From Norana najaformis (Eukaryota; Annelida; Clitellata; Crassiclitellata; Hormogastridae): a DNA stretch of 64,000 nucleotides. Both the position numbers and the translations under genes were made by a program. The stretch spans positions 25,643,222 through 25,707,221 of the forward strand of contig OZ029926.1 in the NCBI GenBank assembly GCA_964023275.1. Reading direction: 5' to 3'. Below the pieces are notes generated by a model. That model saw only the letters and a program-made list of their open reading frames with translations, searched no databases and had not been told where the DNA came from. Of this stretch, positions 1 to 9,578 are shown piece after piece (positions within the stretch are counted from its first letter, which is position 1; every line of letters starts with the position of its first letter).

Positions 1-98
1 AGTACTGCATCAAGTGAATGGGGTTGCCCAAAGATGCCATGTCAAGAACCAAGTCCAGTTGCCAGAAGACGAGAGAGGGAAGGGGAGAGGAGCAGAGA

Positions 99-372
99 GT
101 ATCTGATATCCCACAAGTGAGACGTATGGGAGGTGCTCATTTCCTTTCTTTAGGCCCTTGAGCCAGCAATGGACGAATCCTAGGTTCGTGAACGCAGGAC
201 CAGTGCATCACAGGACTTGCCGTTTACTTCCCAGTTCATGCCCGTTCCATATTCTACTGCTTGGTGACAGAGGCGCGGTGTGCGCAGACAACTTACCCCG
301 GGGTCATTACTTGGAGTCGAACCCCCAACCGCATGATCATTGATCAGACGTGTTGCCGATAGACCACAGCTG
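99..372 (-). repeat. tRNA-derived SINE, family E
   Basis: Shares a long body ('atatcccacaagtgagacg', 'cacaggacttgccgttta') with copies at 7405-7556, 7557-7700 and 25612-25862. On the minus strand the end at about 305-365 reads like a tRNA with 'gtggtctatcggcaacac' and a B-box-like 'gggggttcgactcc', so the element is probably transcribed from the minus strand. Family name is mine. Confidence 0.6.
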
Positions 373-479
373 CACAGAGGCTGTAATACCTGTAAAGTAA
401 ATGTAATATTTGACTCTTGCGCCAGGAAATTGTCGGGCATTCCCAGTGGCTGGTCCTAGCTTTGAAATTCACTGCCCAG

Positions 480-655
480 TCCCAGTGCTTTCTCTCATTT
501 ATTTAATATCTGTTTCAGCTAGCTTACTACAGGAATTTCGACATGGTTTCTCTAATGGATTATGATTTTGATTGTGATTTTCACTTGAAGCGACCTTCGA
601 TTGTTGCCTTGGGCATCATGATAACAGCGCTATAGAACTCATTAGATTGGATTAC
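480..655 (+). repeat. LINE-tail/SINE repeat, family B
   Basis: Carries the block 'ggattatgattttgattgtg' ... 'gccttgggcatcatgataac' ... 'gcgctatagaactcattaga'. Other copies lie at about 2740-2975, 10595-10730 (minus), 22040-22220, 31000-31135, 41870-42000 (minus), 45260-45410, 46260-46405 and 52300-52460 (minus). At 46030-46400 the same block follows the C-terminus of a LINE reverse transcriptase directly, so the family is the 3' end of a non-LTR element or a SINE that borrows it. Confidence 0.6.
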
Positions 656-1174
656 TATCCGTAGCCTCAATTCTGGTTCTTCTGAATATTTACATGTGAT
701 TTGCAATGTTTACACTGTGACCGTAATGTATCCATGTATGGCTTAAAGTTTCCTGTAAGCGAACATGACATTTTAACATGCAGAGATTATGTTAATGAAC
801 ATGCACCGTAATTCCTGTAAGTCGAATATGTAAAGTGTAATTTATCCAGGCTGCCTTGCAGTTAGCCGTAATATCTGTTGGGTAAGGAAGAAATTGTGAA
901 GTATCTAATTTACAGTTTAAACTTACTTGTAATATTAGTAAGGTGATGCTGTAATTGTATGCCATGCTGCTTATAATTAGAACTTGTAATTCCGGTAAGC
1001 TGAAAATTTACATGTAAATATAACATGTATGTTTATGTGTTCAGATATGCCGCAGAAATTTTTACACGAGCCTAGGTATGTTTGAAATAGTTCCTAATCA
1101 AATCTGATGATTAGATTAGATTAAAGAAGTTCCTTGATTGGTGTTTTTTTATTGATTGTACTCTTTGTTGTCAG

Positions 1175-1658
1175 GTGACCTCTATTTTGCCTACGCAAAG
1201 CATGAGGATGCTCTTAGAGGCAAGATTTACAAAGGCCTCACGTTCAACCCCTATGTCGACATCAGCTCAGGAGGCAGCTACACGAAGGTCACGGTCAGAA
1301 GAGGTAATCCCCTTTCCGTTATCTAGCTTCATTAACTGTTTCGTTATCTCATAAATAATTAAATTTTATTTATACCTTTGTAATTAGAACCTTAGACACG
1401 TAATTGTAATTGGAAATTTGTATTGCGCCTCTTCAGGATAAACTCATCAGAGTCGCTCTGTGTGCTGGCTGTAACAGTGTTAAATGTCACCAAGAACAGA
1501 ACTTTCATCTGTTAGTAAACGTTACTCAGATAACTAGAGTTTAACCTACTCAAGAGTAGGCGGATAGTAACTTAATGTGAACAATAATGAATGATTGAAA
1601 AGAGGCAACTATGTTAAGTCCTATCTGCTTGGTCCTCCCAAGCGACTCAAGGTCTTTC

Positions 1659-1689
<31 letters not shown>

Positions 1690-4600
1690 AGACAATTTAT
1701 ATAGCACTGTAGCACAACTGGGGCCGAAGAAAAGGGCACTTTACATGGGTTCAAAAATCAACTACAGTCATAAGATATCTTAAAAAGATGTGTCTTGAGT
1801 CGTGACAATGCTTTTCAGCTGAAGGTGGAATCAAGCCTTTTGCTCCGAGGCTGGCGTTTTCTTCTCCCAGTGAGACAGTGGGGTTAGAGGGTGATAACAT
1901 CACTCTGCGATGCTTCTTCAATGCATAGTAAGTGCATCTTTTGCGACATTTTTTTAGCAAGAAAACAAATTATATTCCTCTGTATGCATTTGCAGCCATC
2001 CTGTTTATTATCCACGGTTTCACCTGGTAGATCTGTTAAAGGCTGATACTGTCTTTGATGTACTTGTGACTGACCTGATTTGGTGATTGGCAGACATATG
2101 TGTATCCAGTTAATATTAATGATAACAGTATTAATTAATAATTCTAAATAATAATGATAACAGCTATATGCCGCTATATAAATCGGCTTACTATTTTTTC
2201 TATTTTATTTATGATGATAAATTTATTATTATTATTATTATTATTATTATCATCATCATCATCATCATCATTATTATTATTATTATTATTAATATAATTA
2301 ATAAGTCTGATTTTTTAGTCCAGATGCTACTTTGTCATGGAAAGGCCCAAACAACATTCTACCGATTGGACGATTCATGACACCTAACTTCCAAACTGAG
2401 CTGAGAATATCGTTCCTGAGGCCATCTGATTCTGGCACCTACATCTGTGAAGGTTCAAATCATCTTGGACGGAACTCGATGGAAATTAGGCTGGCTGTTC
2501 AAGGTTTGTCTTCTTAAGCTGCCTGTTCTGCTTCTTCGGTTACCAGTCTTTCCTGATGTTCTGCTCGGCAGAAAAGATGTCGCAAAAACAGTTACATTGA
2601 AGTGATAATTGGCCATGGATGGAGGAAGGTAGTGTCCATGTGATCTCCCTGAACCTTTATCACTATTTCTCCCTTTCACTCAGTCAGTGGACACTTACAT
2701 TTGCTGTGCCCCATACCTCACCAGTGTTGGGCTGTTAGGTCCAAAGCTTGGAGTTCACTGCCCGATTCAGTTCGTTCTTTGATGTCATTCAGGTCGAAAC
2801 TAAAGATGCACCTTTTCAAATTGTTTGCCCACCATAGCCTGACTACTTTCTCTGATCTGTAGGAATTCGACCCGGCTTCTCCAATGGATTATGATTTGGA
2901 TTGCGATTTTGACTTGAATCGACCGTCAACTGATGCCTTGGGCATTATGATAATTGTGCTGTAGAAGTCTTTAGTTTAGACTATGTTATCTCCCGACACT
3001 TGCTCAAGGCAGGACTATAACGGTGATGATGGTTGTTATTTTCATATCTGGGTATATATGATCTCTCAGGATTAAAAAAATTGCCGGGAGCATTAACTGG
3101 AATTTTGTTTGAATCTCTGCTTATGTTTTGTGCAGTGGAGAAGGTGCTAACAGGTGACTGCATTGAAGTGTTGGATGGCCATAGATAAGTGCTGATGAAG
3201 TGGATATATCCGATGCAGTTGTTGAGAGCAAGGCTATCTTGATTTATTGGTCCCAGAGTATCAAATCCCTGGGGCACAGAGCAGTTTGTTGACAGAATGG
3301 CCGTGTGTTTAGAATTTTTTCTTTCATCTGCTATCTCTATGGCAGCATCACCCATGGGCCTCGGCTTATCTGACAAGTTATGATTCTGCCAGGGTGTCAG
3401 TAACACTGGATCCAGGCAAGGCACTTGACATTCTACCTTGGATGAGGGTTATCTGCCCCGAACTGACAAGTCCAGCTGCCTTCTAATTAGCGCAGAAGCT
3501 GGGTTTGGTTATGCCATGCCAGATTATTATTTTTTTTATCCCTCAGGAACAAAAAATTTTGCTACTTGCTGTTATCGTATTATCATTATTTAGTTTTTAA
3601 AATTTGTTGCACCGAGGTAGATGTTATTAATATAATTATTATTATTTTTATTTGTATTATTTTATTGAATTAATTACATGTGGAAGATCAGTAAATTTGA
3701 ATCCAAGGTGCAAAGCATTTGTAAGTGAGGGACTTTCTAACCATCTCAGGGGAGACTTGACCTGTACCCTCGTGTCCCACAGTGAAGATTTCATTTTGTG
3801 GAGCTTGTCTGTTATTGTTGGTTATTTTTTTTAGAAAAGAACTCTCAGTAGTTGAAAAATTATTTTTATTGTTATTGTTACTATTATTACTATTACTTAA
3901 TTATCTTTTACTATTACTTAATTATCTTTTCATTTCATTACTGAAGTCCTCTAGTATTTACCTCCAAAAGATTTGTCTATTTGCGAGCGCTAGATGAGGT
4001 GTCAGCTCGAGACGCCCATGAAGAACACAACCTGGGTTTCTGACCTTAGTTTTCACACAGTTTTCTTTGTTTCTTTGCAGCTGTTCCAGTTTTCCGTCAT
4101 GCTTCGGACCAACCGCAGAACAAGAATGTTACGGAGGGAGATCCAGTGACCTTCCCTTGTACTGCTTATGCCAAACCAGAGGCAGATATAACGTGGATGA
4201 TGAATGGGGCTCCACTTAACCGTTAGTAAACAACTCTGTTATGATCTCACGTTACACTTAACCATTATTAAGCAACTATTTTGTGGTCCCTCATTAGATT
4301 TAACTGCTAGCAGACAACTCTGTTAATATCCTGCATTAGATTTAACTGTTAAGAAGCAACTCGGTTATGATCCCACATTAGATTTAACTGTTAGCAGACA
4401 ACTCTGTTATGATCCCACTTGCATTTAACCATTAATAACAAGAGTAATGGAGTTGTTGGAGGCATTAGCAGAGGAAAGTGGAAAACTTGGACTGAAAATT
4501 AACTATAACAAAACTAAAATAATGCCAATAACAAAAAAGGAATACAACGGGCCAATAGTTAAGCTTAAGGGACAGGAAATTGAGGTAATAAATAAGTTTG

Positions 4601-7600
4601 TCTATCTGGGAAGTGAAATGAAAGCAGGGGGAGGATCAGAAACAGAAATCAAAAGGAGAATAGCGCTTGCAGGGTCAGCCTTTAACAGGTTACAAAAGGT
4701 CTTCAAACGACATGATATAAAACTGGCGATAAAGCTAAAAATCCTCAACACATGCGTGATCCCAGTACTAATCTATGGATGTGAGTCATGGAGTATTACA
4801 AGAGCAATGGAGAAGAAACTGAATGCAGCAGAAAACAAATGGCTCAGAAGAATACTAAGAGTTAGCTATAAGGACCATGTAACGAATGAAAGTATTAGAC
4901 AACGAACACAGCAACCATTGATAAGTAATGTGATCAAGAAAAGAAGGATGAAGTGGGCAGGACATGTCCTGAGGATGGAGGAGAACCGCAATCCAAAGAA
5001 AATCTTTAAATACAAACCGGACGGAAAGAGAGCAGTGGGAAGACCGAAAAGAAGATGGATAGATTGCCTTGAAGAGGATCTGAAAGGTGCCGGAGTTACT
5101 ATCTATGGGAAAACGGAGGGCAGACGGAGAATGACCCTTGAGGAGATGGCCGGGAAACGAGATTTGTGGAGGGGTGTCATAGAGAAATCAACGACTGGAT
5201 CCAGTCCAGAGATGATTACATGACATGACATTAATAAGCAACTATTTTGTGGTCTCATTGCATTTATCTGTTAGTAAACAACTCTGTTATGATCTCACAT
5301 TACATTTAACCATTATTAAGCAACTATTTTGTGGTCCCTCATTAGATTTAACCGTTAGTAAACAACTCTGTTAATATCCTGCATTATATTTAACTGTTAA
5401 TAAGCAACTCGGTTATGATCCCACATTAGATTTAACTGTTAGCAGACAACTCTGTTATGATCCCACTTGCATTTAACCATTAATAAGCAACTATTTTGTG
5501 GTCTCATTGCATTTATCTGTTAGTAAGCAACTCTGTTATGATCCCACATTAGATTTAACTGTTAGTAAACTATTGTGATGAAATTCAGAATTTTAAATTG
5601 GCATTTCTTCCAGCTCTGACGTGGAGATATGCAGCTGCTGTCCTACTATTACAGTTTCAACATAAAGGGTCCATGTGGGAGACTCTAAAGGCGCTATATA
5701 AATGTTATACTACATTACATCATTGCAGTTACAGATTAGTGAACTTTGTACTTGCTTAAGTATGCATGTATCTGGCGATTTATATAGCGCCTTTTAGCAA
5801 TCTCACAGAGGCATAAGTGGAGCTGTTTTCCTTTTCCAGCTAAGAGTCTTCCAGGGCGCATTTCCATTTCTGCTGACGGGCACAGTCTGACTCTTCGCAA
5901 CGTCTGTCGTGACTGCATAGATCGGGAGTCCTTCTCGGATCTCATGGTCATCCAGTGCAATGCCAGCAACAAACACGGCTATGCATTTGGCGCTGGATAC
6001 TTGAATGTTCTCAGTAAGTATGGCTTATGGCTGTGTCTTTAGCCGCTTGAATATTCTAAGCAAGCATGGTGTATGGCTGTCTTTAGCCACTTGAATGTTC
6101 TCAGTGTGGCTTATGGCTGTCTTTAGCCACTTGAATATTCTCAGTAAGTATGGATTATGGCTGTGTCTTTAGCCACTTGAATGTTCTCAGTAAGTATGGA
6201 TTATGGCTGTGTCTTTAGCCGCTTGAATGTTCTCAGTAAGTATGGCTTATGGCTCTCTTTAGCCGCTTGAATATTCTTGTATGGCTATGTCTTTAGCCAT
6301 ATGAATGTTCTTAGTAAGTACGGCATATGACTGTGTGATTAGCTTCTTGAATTATTATTTCTGCATTTATTGAGCGCCACTATCTGATGACTAAATATCA
6401 ATCAGTGGCGCTGAGCAGTTGTGAATGAAGGACTTGCTCGAAGTCCCTACACAGTAACCATCTCAGGGAATTCGAACCCATACTCTGCGTTACAAGCGCT
6501 GTATCCAGTCAGCTACCATGCCCTATAATTGATTACTGTGCTCAGTAGTATGGTCAAAGTAAGTATGGCTAATGGCTGCATCTTTAGCATCTTAAATGGT
6601 CTCGGTAAACATGGCTTGTGGCTGTCTTTAGCCACTTGAAACTTCTAAGTATGGCCAAGTCTTAAACAGTTTGGATGCTGTTTATCGATATGGCTCCATG
6701 ATTATGGTTGGTAAGTATGGCATTTGTCAATAGGGTTTGTCTTTATTGTCTGTGCCACATACCTTGAGTCTAAAGCAGCCAAAAGATTTCCGTTCACAAA
6801 AGGAGAATGAGACATTTATTGAATCATCAACAACAGATATTTACAGGAAATCTGATATTTACAGGAGAAACTTCATGCAACTGTGTAAATGTCAATGAGA
6901 CAAATCAACCTAAAGGGTCGTTATACATGCTAAATTGAGAGACAGACAGACAGAGACAGAGAGAGAATAACATAACTTAATATGAGATGCTGATTGCAAC
7001 TGTTTACTTTGCAGAGAGAACCAGCGTCAGGTTAGTCGGCGAAACCTCAGTCAGACTCGAAGACAACCAGAAGAGAACTCTTCATTTTCAGTGCATCGGA
7101 ATGTCCGATCCAAGCACAGCCTTCCGCGTCACATGGTACAAAATCATGGACGATGATTCGCGTACCCTTGTCTACCGTGAGCCTCAAGTCATTGTCGTTG
7201 GCAACGGGACGCTGACGATTACGGCAGGCGACAACACAACCAGCAGCTGGGCTAAGCATCGGGGTCGCTATCAGTGCGTTGTAGACAATGGATACAGCAA
7301 AGCTGATGTGATGATGAGGATTGAGGTTGATGAGGTTACACCAACACCAGGTTGGACTTTAAACACTGGCTTTCGAGTCATCCTTAACGTGTTAAGCAAA
7401 GAAGTAAGGTATCCCATATCCCACAAGTGAGACGTAGGGGACGCACTCATCTCCTTTTCTTTAGACCCTTGAGCTGGCAATGGACGAATCCAAATGTCAT
7501 GGACACGGGGGGGGAAGTGCATCACAGGACTTGCCGTTTACTTCCCAGCTTATGTAAAGTATCCCGTATCCCGCAAGTGAGACGTAGGGGAGGCATTCAT

Positions 7601-9578
7601 CTCCTTTTCTTTAAACTCTTGAGCCGGCTGTGGATGAATCCCAAGGTCCTGGACACGGGGCCAGTGCATCGCAGGATTTGCCGTTTATTGCCCAGCTTAG
7701 TAGCCAACTTATTACGAAGAGTAGCCAGTCTTCCCTCCAATTCCCTCCTCTCACTCTCTTTCTGTCAGTCTCTCTCTCCATCTGTCTCAGTCTCTCTTTC
7801 TCTCTCTGTCTCTGTGTGTCTCTGTCTCCCTCTGTCTCTCTCTCACCACTTCATGTGAAATTCTGTTTTTTTTCTTAGGTACTCAGAAGGCAGACATCTT
7901 GGCGTATTGGTGGATCTTCGTGATCATCGCTTGCCTGTTTTTGCTCGTTATTCTGCTTCTCATCTGCTGTATCTGTCTGTTCCGCAATCGTGGCGACAAG
8001 TACGATGGTAAGTCAGAAGATTGTTTAAGGAATTTGAGCTGTCAAGCCATTTTTTATTTTACAAAGTATTTTACATAAGCTTAACGAAAATAATTATGTA
8101 TAATTATTAAAGTAAATGGTAAGTTAGAACTTACATAGACGTTGTTCTTTTGAGAACAGCATAAAGAAATTACAGAGAACTATAGTTTGTCACTAACTGT
8201 AATGATTTACAGTTGTGTAGTGTATGTGTGTTTTTGGAGACAATTAATCTTTGAATTTGAAATTTATCTTAGTACTTATTCGGCTGATCATTGTAAGTTT
8301 TGCGATCACTGGCTTTCAGTTGACGGCAAAGAACGCAAGAACGGAAATGATCCAGAGAAGGAACTTGATGATGCTGGTTTTCGTGATTACCAGAGGCAGT
8401 AAGTCAGATTTCAAATCAACTTTCTGTGCAAACTGTTTCTTACTGGCCCCTAAAACTTCTGGTATTGAGAATTTCCCATCTGCTGACATTTGTTAGAAAC
8501 GGCGATTATCAAAAAACCAAATCGCTGTGGTTAAGGTACCAGCACCTCGAAGATGCTTGTAAGTGCCCATGGACAAATGCATACGTAAAGAGTGGGGCAT
8601 GTTAGCCCATTGTTTAGCGCTCGGCTTGTAACGTGGAGAGTACGGGTTCCAGCCTCCTCCATGAGATGGTTACAATGTAGGGTTTTTAGCAAGTCCTTCA
8701 CTCACAACTGCACTGTGCCATCAACGCTCCATCATATGGTTGTGTTGAGTAAGCCTGTGACAGCCTGGACTGCAAGCGCCATGAAGATAATGTAAATTAA
8801 TAGATAATCTTGGTGAGTTGAACATCACAGAGTAACAAGGGAACATACAAGTTATCCCTTTTTGAATGTTGACCTGTTTGCTTACATTATTGCTGTTGCA
8901 TTCTCGAGCATTTGGTATCATTTTTTAAAATGATTTCTTTCATTTTTAACTTCAACAGTGTATTGGCACCATGGAGAGAATCTAAAAGGTGCTACATCAC
9001 GTGAATGTTCTCAGGCATAATACATCGTAATCGTAAATTTGTAAAGCGCCGCTTCAAGGTAGCCTTATCAGAGGCGCTCCCGACATGTGTACAGTATAGT
9101 AGTCTAGGTCACAGTAGCCGAATGGATAGAGTGCTCAGCCTGTGAAGAGGCGCGTACGGGTACGAGCCTCCTTTCAGACGGTTACCATGTAGGGACCCTG
9201 AGCAAGTCCTTCACTCACAATTCCTCAGTGCCATTGATTGATGCTTAGTCTTTAGATTGTGGTGTGTAATAAATGCGGAAATAATAAGTGTGCTTTAGAT
9301 GTCAGGGAAATGTGACTTTTCCCTTTGCATTGTTGCTTTCACAAGCATCTGACTTGAGCCTTTTGCTGAATAATGGCTTTTCTTCTTACAATTTTTATAG
9401 AGAAGTGGAGCCGTTCAAGGGAAGCCAAAACTCTCTTGGCAGTTCAGCACGACTTTTTGGTGATGAGGATGCAAGCGAGGTCGGCGAACACAGCAAGTTC
9501 TTAGAGAATGGTTCATTCCACAGTGCCTCGTACACAAACACGGTCGATCGCATGAGAGGTCGCAGCGAAATTGTCTAG
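1175..9578 (+). CDS. L1CAM/neuroglian-like Ig cell-adhesion receptor, 3' part, without FnIII repeats
   Basis: Cell-surface adhesion receptor; 5' exons lie outside the window. Exons: 1175-1303, 1819-1927, 2319-2503, 4081-4221, 5840-6013, 7015-7350, 7879-8007, 8320-8398, 9401-9578 (stop TAG). Every junction has an AG acceptor and GT donor, and phases agree throughout, giving 485 visible residues. Exon 1 reads GDLYFA, as in the L1-family Ig2 region. Exons 2-3 form an Ig domain (ITLRC ... SGTYICEGSN), exons 4-5 another (VTFPCTAY ... IQCNASNKHGYAFGAGY, very L1-like), and exon 6 a third (HFQCIG ... YQCVVDNGYS). Exon 7 encodes a membrane span (WWIFVIIACLFLLVILLLI, about residues 368-392). Exons 8-9 are the cytoplasmic tail with GFRDYQRQ and ENGSFHSASY, ending SEIV. 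L1-family proteins normally have about five FnIII repeats between the Ig domains and the membrane; none can be placed here. Family assignment is good; orthology is uncertain. Confidence 0.85.
1660..1692. repeat. ATT/TTA microsatellite
   Basis: A short run of aataat turning into attatt, inside an intron of the L1-like gene. Similar runs occur at 2221-2290, 3515-3660, 16451-16475, 24601-24725 and 33418-33433. Confidence 0.7.
2740..2975 (+). repeat. LINE 3'-end repeat, family B, in intron
   Basis: Begins with a degraded reverse-transcriptase C-terminal segment ('ttggagttcactgcccgatt', then a '...KLKMHLFKLFAHH' type ending) and continues into 'ggattatgatttggattgcg' and 'gcgctgtagaagtctttag'-like sequence. 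No target-site duplication was identified. Confidence 0.5.
4200..5580. repeat. Minisatellite anchored on the exon-4 donor, interrupted by a LINE
   Basis: Unit of about 40 bp with 'ttaactgttagcagacaact' and 'ctgttatgatcccacattag' phrases, present at 4200-4438 and continuing at 5231-5580. The first unit overlaps the end of the L1-like exon ending at 4221 and its donor (cttaacc|gttagtaaac). A LINE fragment (4439-5230) splits the array. Confidence 0.8.
4439..5230 (+). mobile_element. 5'-truncated non-LTR retrotransposon (reverse transcriptase C-terminus), recent insertion
   Basis: An open frame (4447-5223, 258 codons) encodes the C-terminal part of a non-LTR reverse transcriptase. The start resembles the segment after the catalytic motif (KLGLKINYNKTKIM, FVYLGSEM), followed by VLIYGCESWSIT, KWLRRILRVSYKDHVTN, RRMKWAGHVLRMEEN and GRPKRRWIDCLEEDL. 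The endonuclease and most of the RT domain are missing, as in ordinary 5' truncation. The insert ends in short repeats (catgacatgaca) and is flanked by a perfect 7-bp target-site duplication TTAATAA (4432-4438 and 5231-5237). The uninterrupted version of the site is still visible in another unit of the host array near 5477. No stop or frameshift interrupts the fragment. The clade was not assigned. Confidence 0.9.
6001..6720. repeat. Minisatellite of exon-end plus 5' splice site units
   Basis: Seven or more units of about 40-48 bp, each resembling 'cttgaatgttctca' + 'gtaagtatgg' + 'cttatggctgtgtctttagc'. The first copy is the end of the L1-like exon (LNVL) with its true donor at 6014. Units run to about 6340, then a SINE (6350-6525) intervenes, and decayed units continue to about 6720. 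Confidence 0.85.
6350..6525 (-). repeat. tRNA-derived SINE, family A
   Basis: On the minus strand it starts with a tRNA-like head (gtagctgactggatacagcg ... gggttcgaattcc) and ends 'gcgctcaataaatgcagaaa'. Related copies: 8595-8800 (+), 9108-9275 (+), 13877-14032 (-), 27215-27358 (+), 40990-41180 (+), 48897-49080 (+) and 60790-61010 (mixed). Confidence 0.75.
7405..7700 (-). repeat. Two tandem truncated copies of SINE family E
   Basis: Two head-to-tail copies (about 7405-7556 and 7557-7700) of the family described at 99-372. Both stop at nearly the same point ('cttcccagctta', 'ttgcccagctta'), which suggests local duplication of an already truncated copy. They lie in the intron between the last Ig exon and the transmembrane exon. 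Confidence 0.7.
8595..8800 (+). repeat. tRNA-derived SINE, family A
   Basis: tRNA-like head (ttagcgctcggcttgtaacg, then gagagtacgggttccagcct) followed by the family body (aagtccttcactcacaactg). Lies in the last intron of the L1-like gene. Confidence 0.7.
9108..9275 (+). repeat. tRNA-derived SINE, family A
   Basis: Head 'cacagtagccgaatggatag', B-box-like 'cgggtacgagcctcc', body 'gagcaagtccttcactcaca' and the tail 'aataaatgcggaaataataa'. One of the more complete copies of the family. Confidence 0.75.

Larger units (their letters stand above)
1..1174 (+). other. Intron or 5' flank of the L1-like gene; no exon seen
   Basis: No coding exon is recognised. The stretch lies upstream of the first visible exon at 1175 and is probably an intron, because that exon starts in the middle of an Ig domain. 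It contains a tRNA-derived SINE (about 99-372) and a LINE-tail repeat (about 480-650) that ends in the phrase 'gcgctatagaa' shared with many other copies in the window. The remainder is A/T-rich unique-looking sequence with repeated short 'cctgtaa' phrases. Confidence 0.5.

Noticed and set aside
2168..2380. 70-codon open frame rich in Ile
   Set aside because: It is a translation of an ATT/ATC microsatellite overlapping the start of a real Ig exon in another frame.
4447..5223. 258-codon open frame as a host gene
   Set aside because: Content is the C-terminus of a LINE reverse transcriptase, with target-site duplication on both sides.
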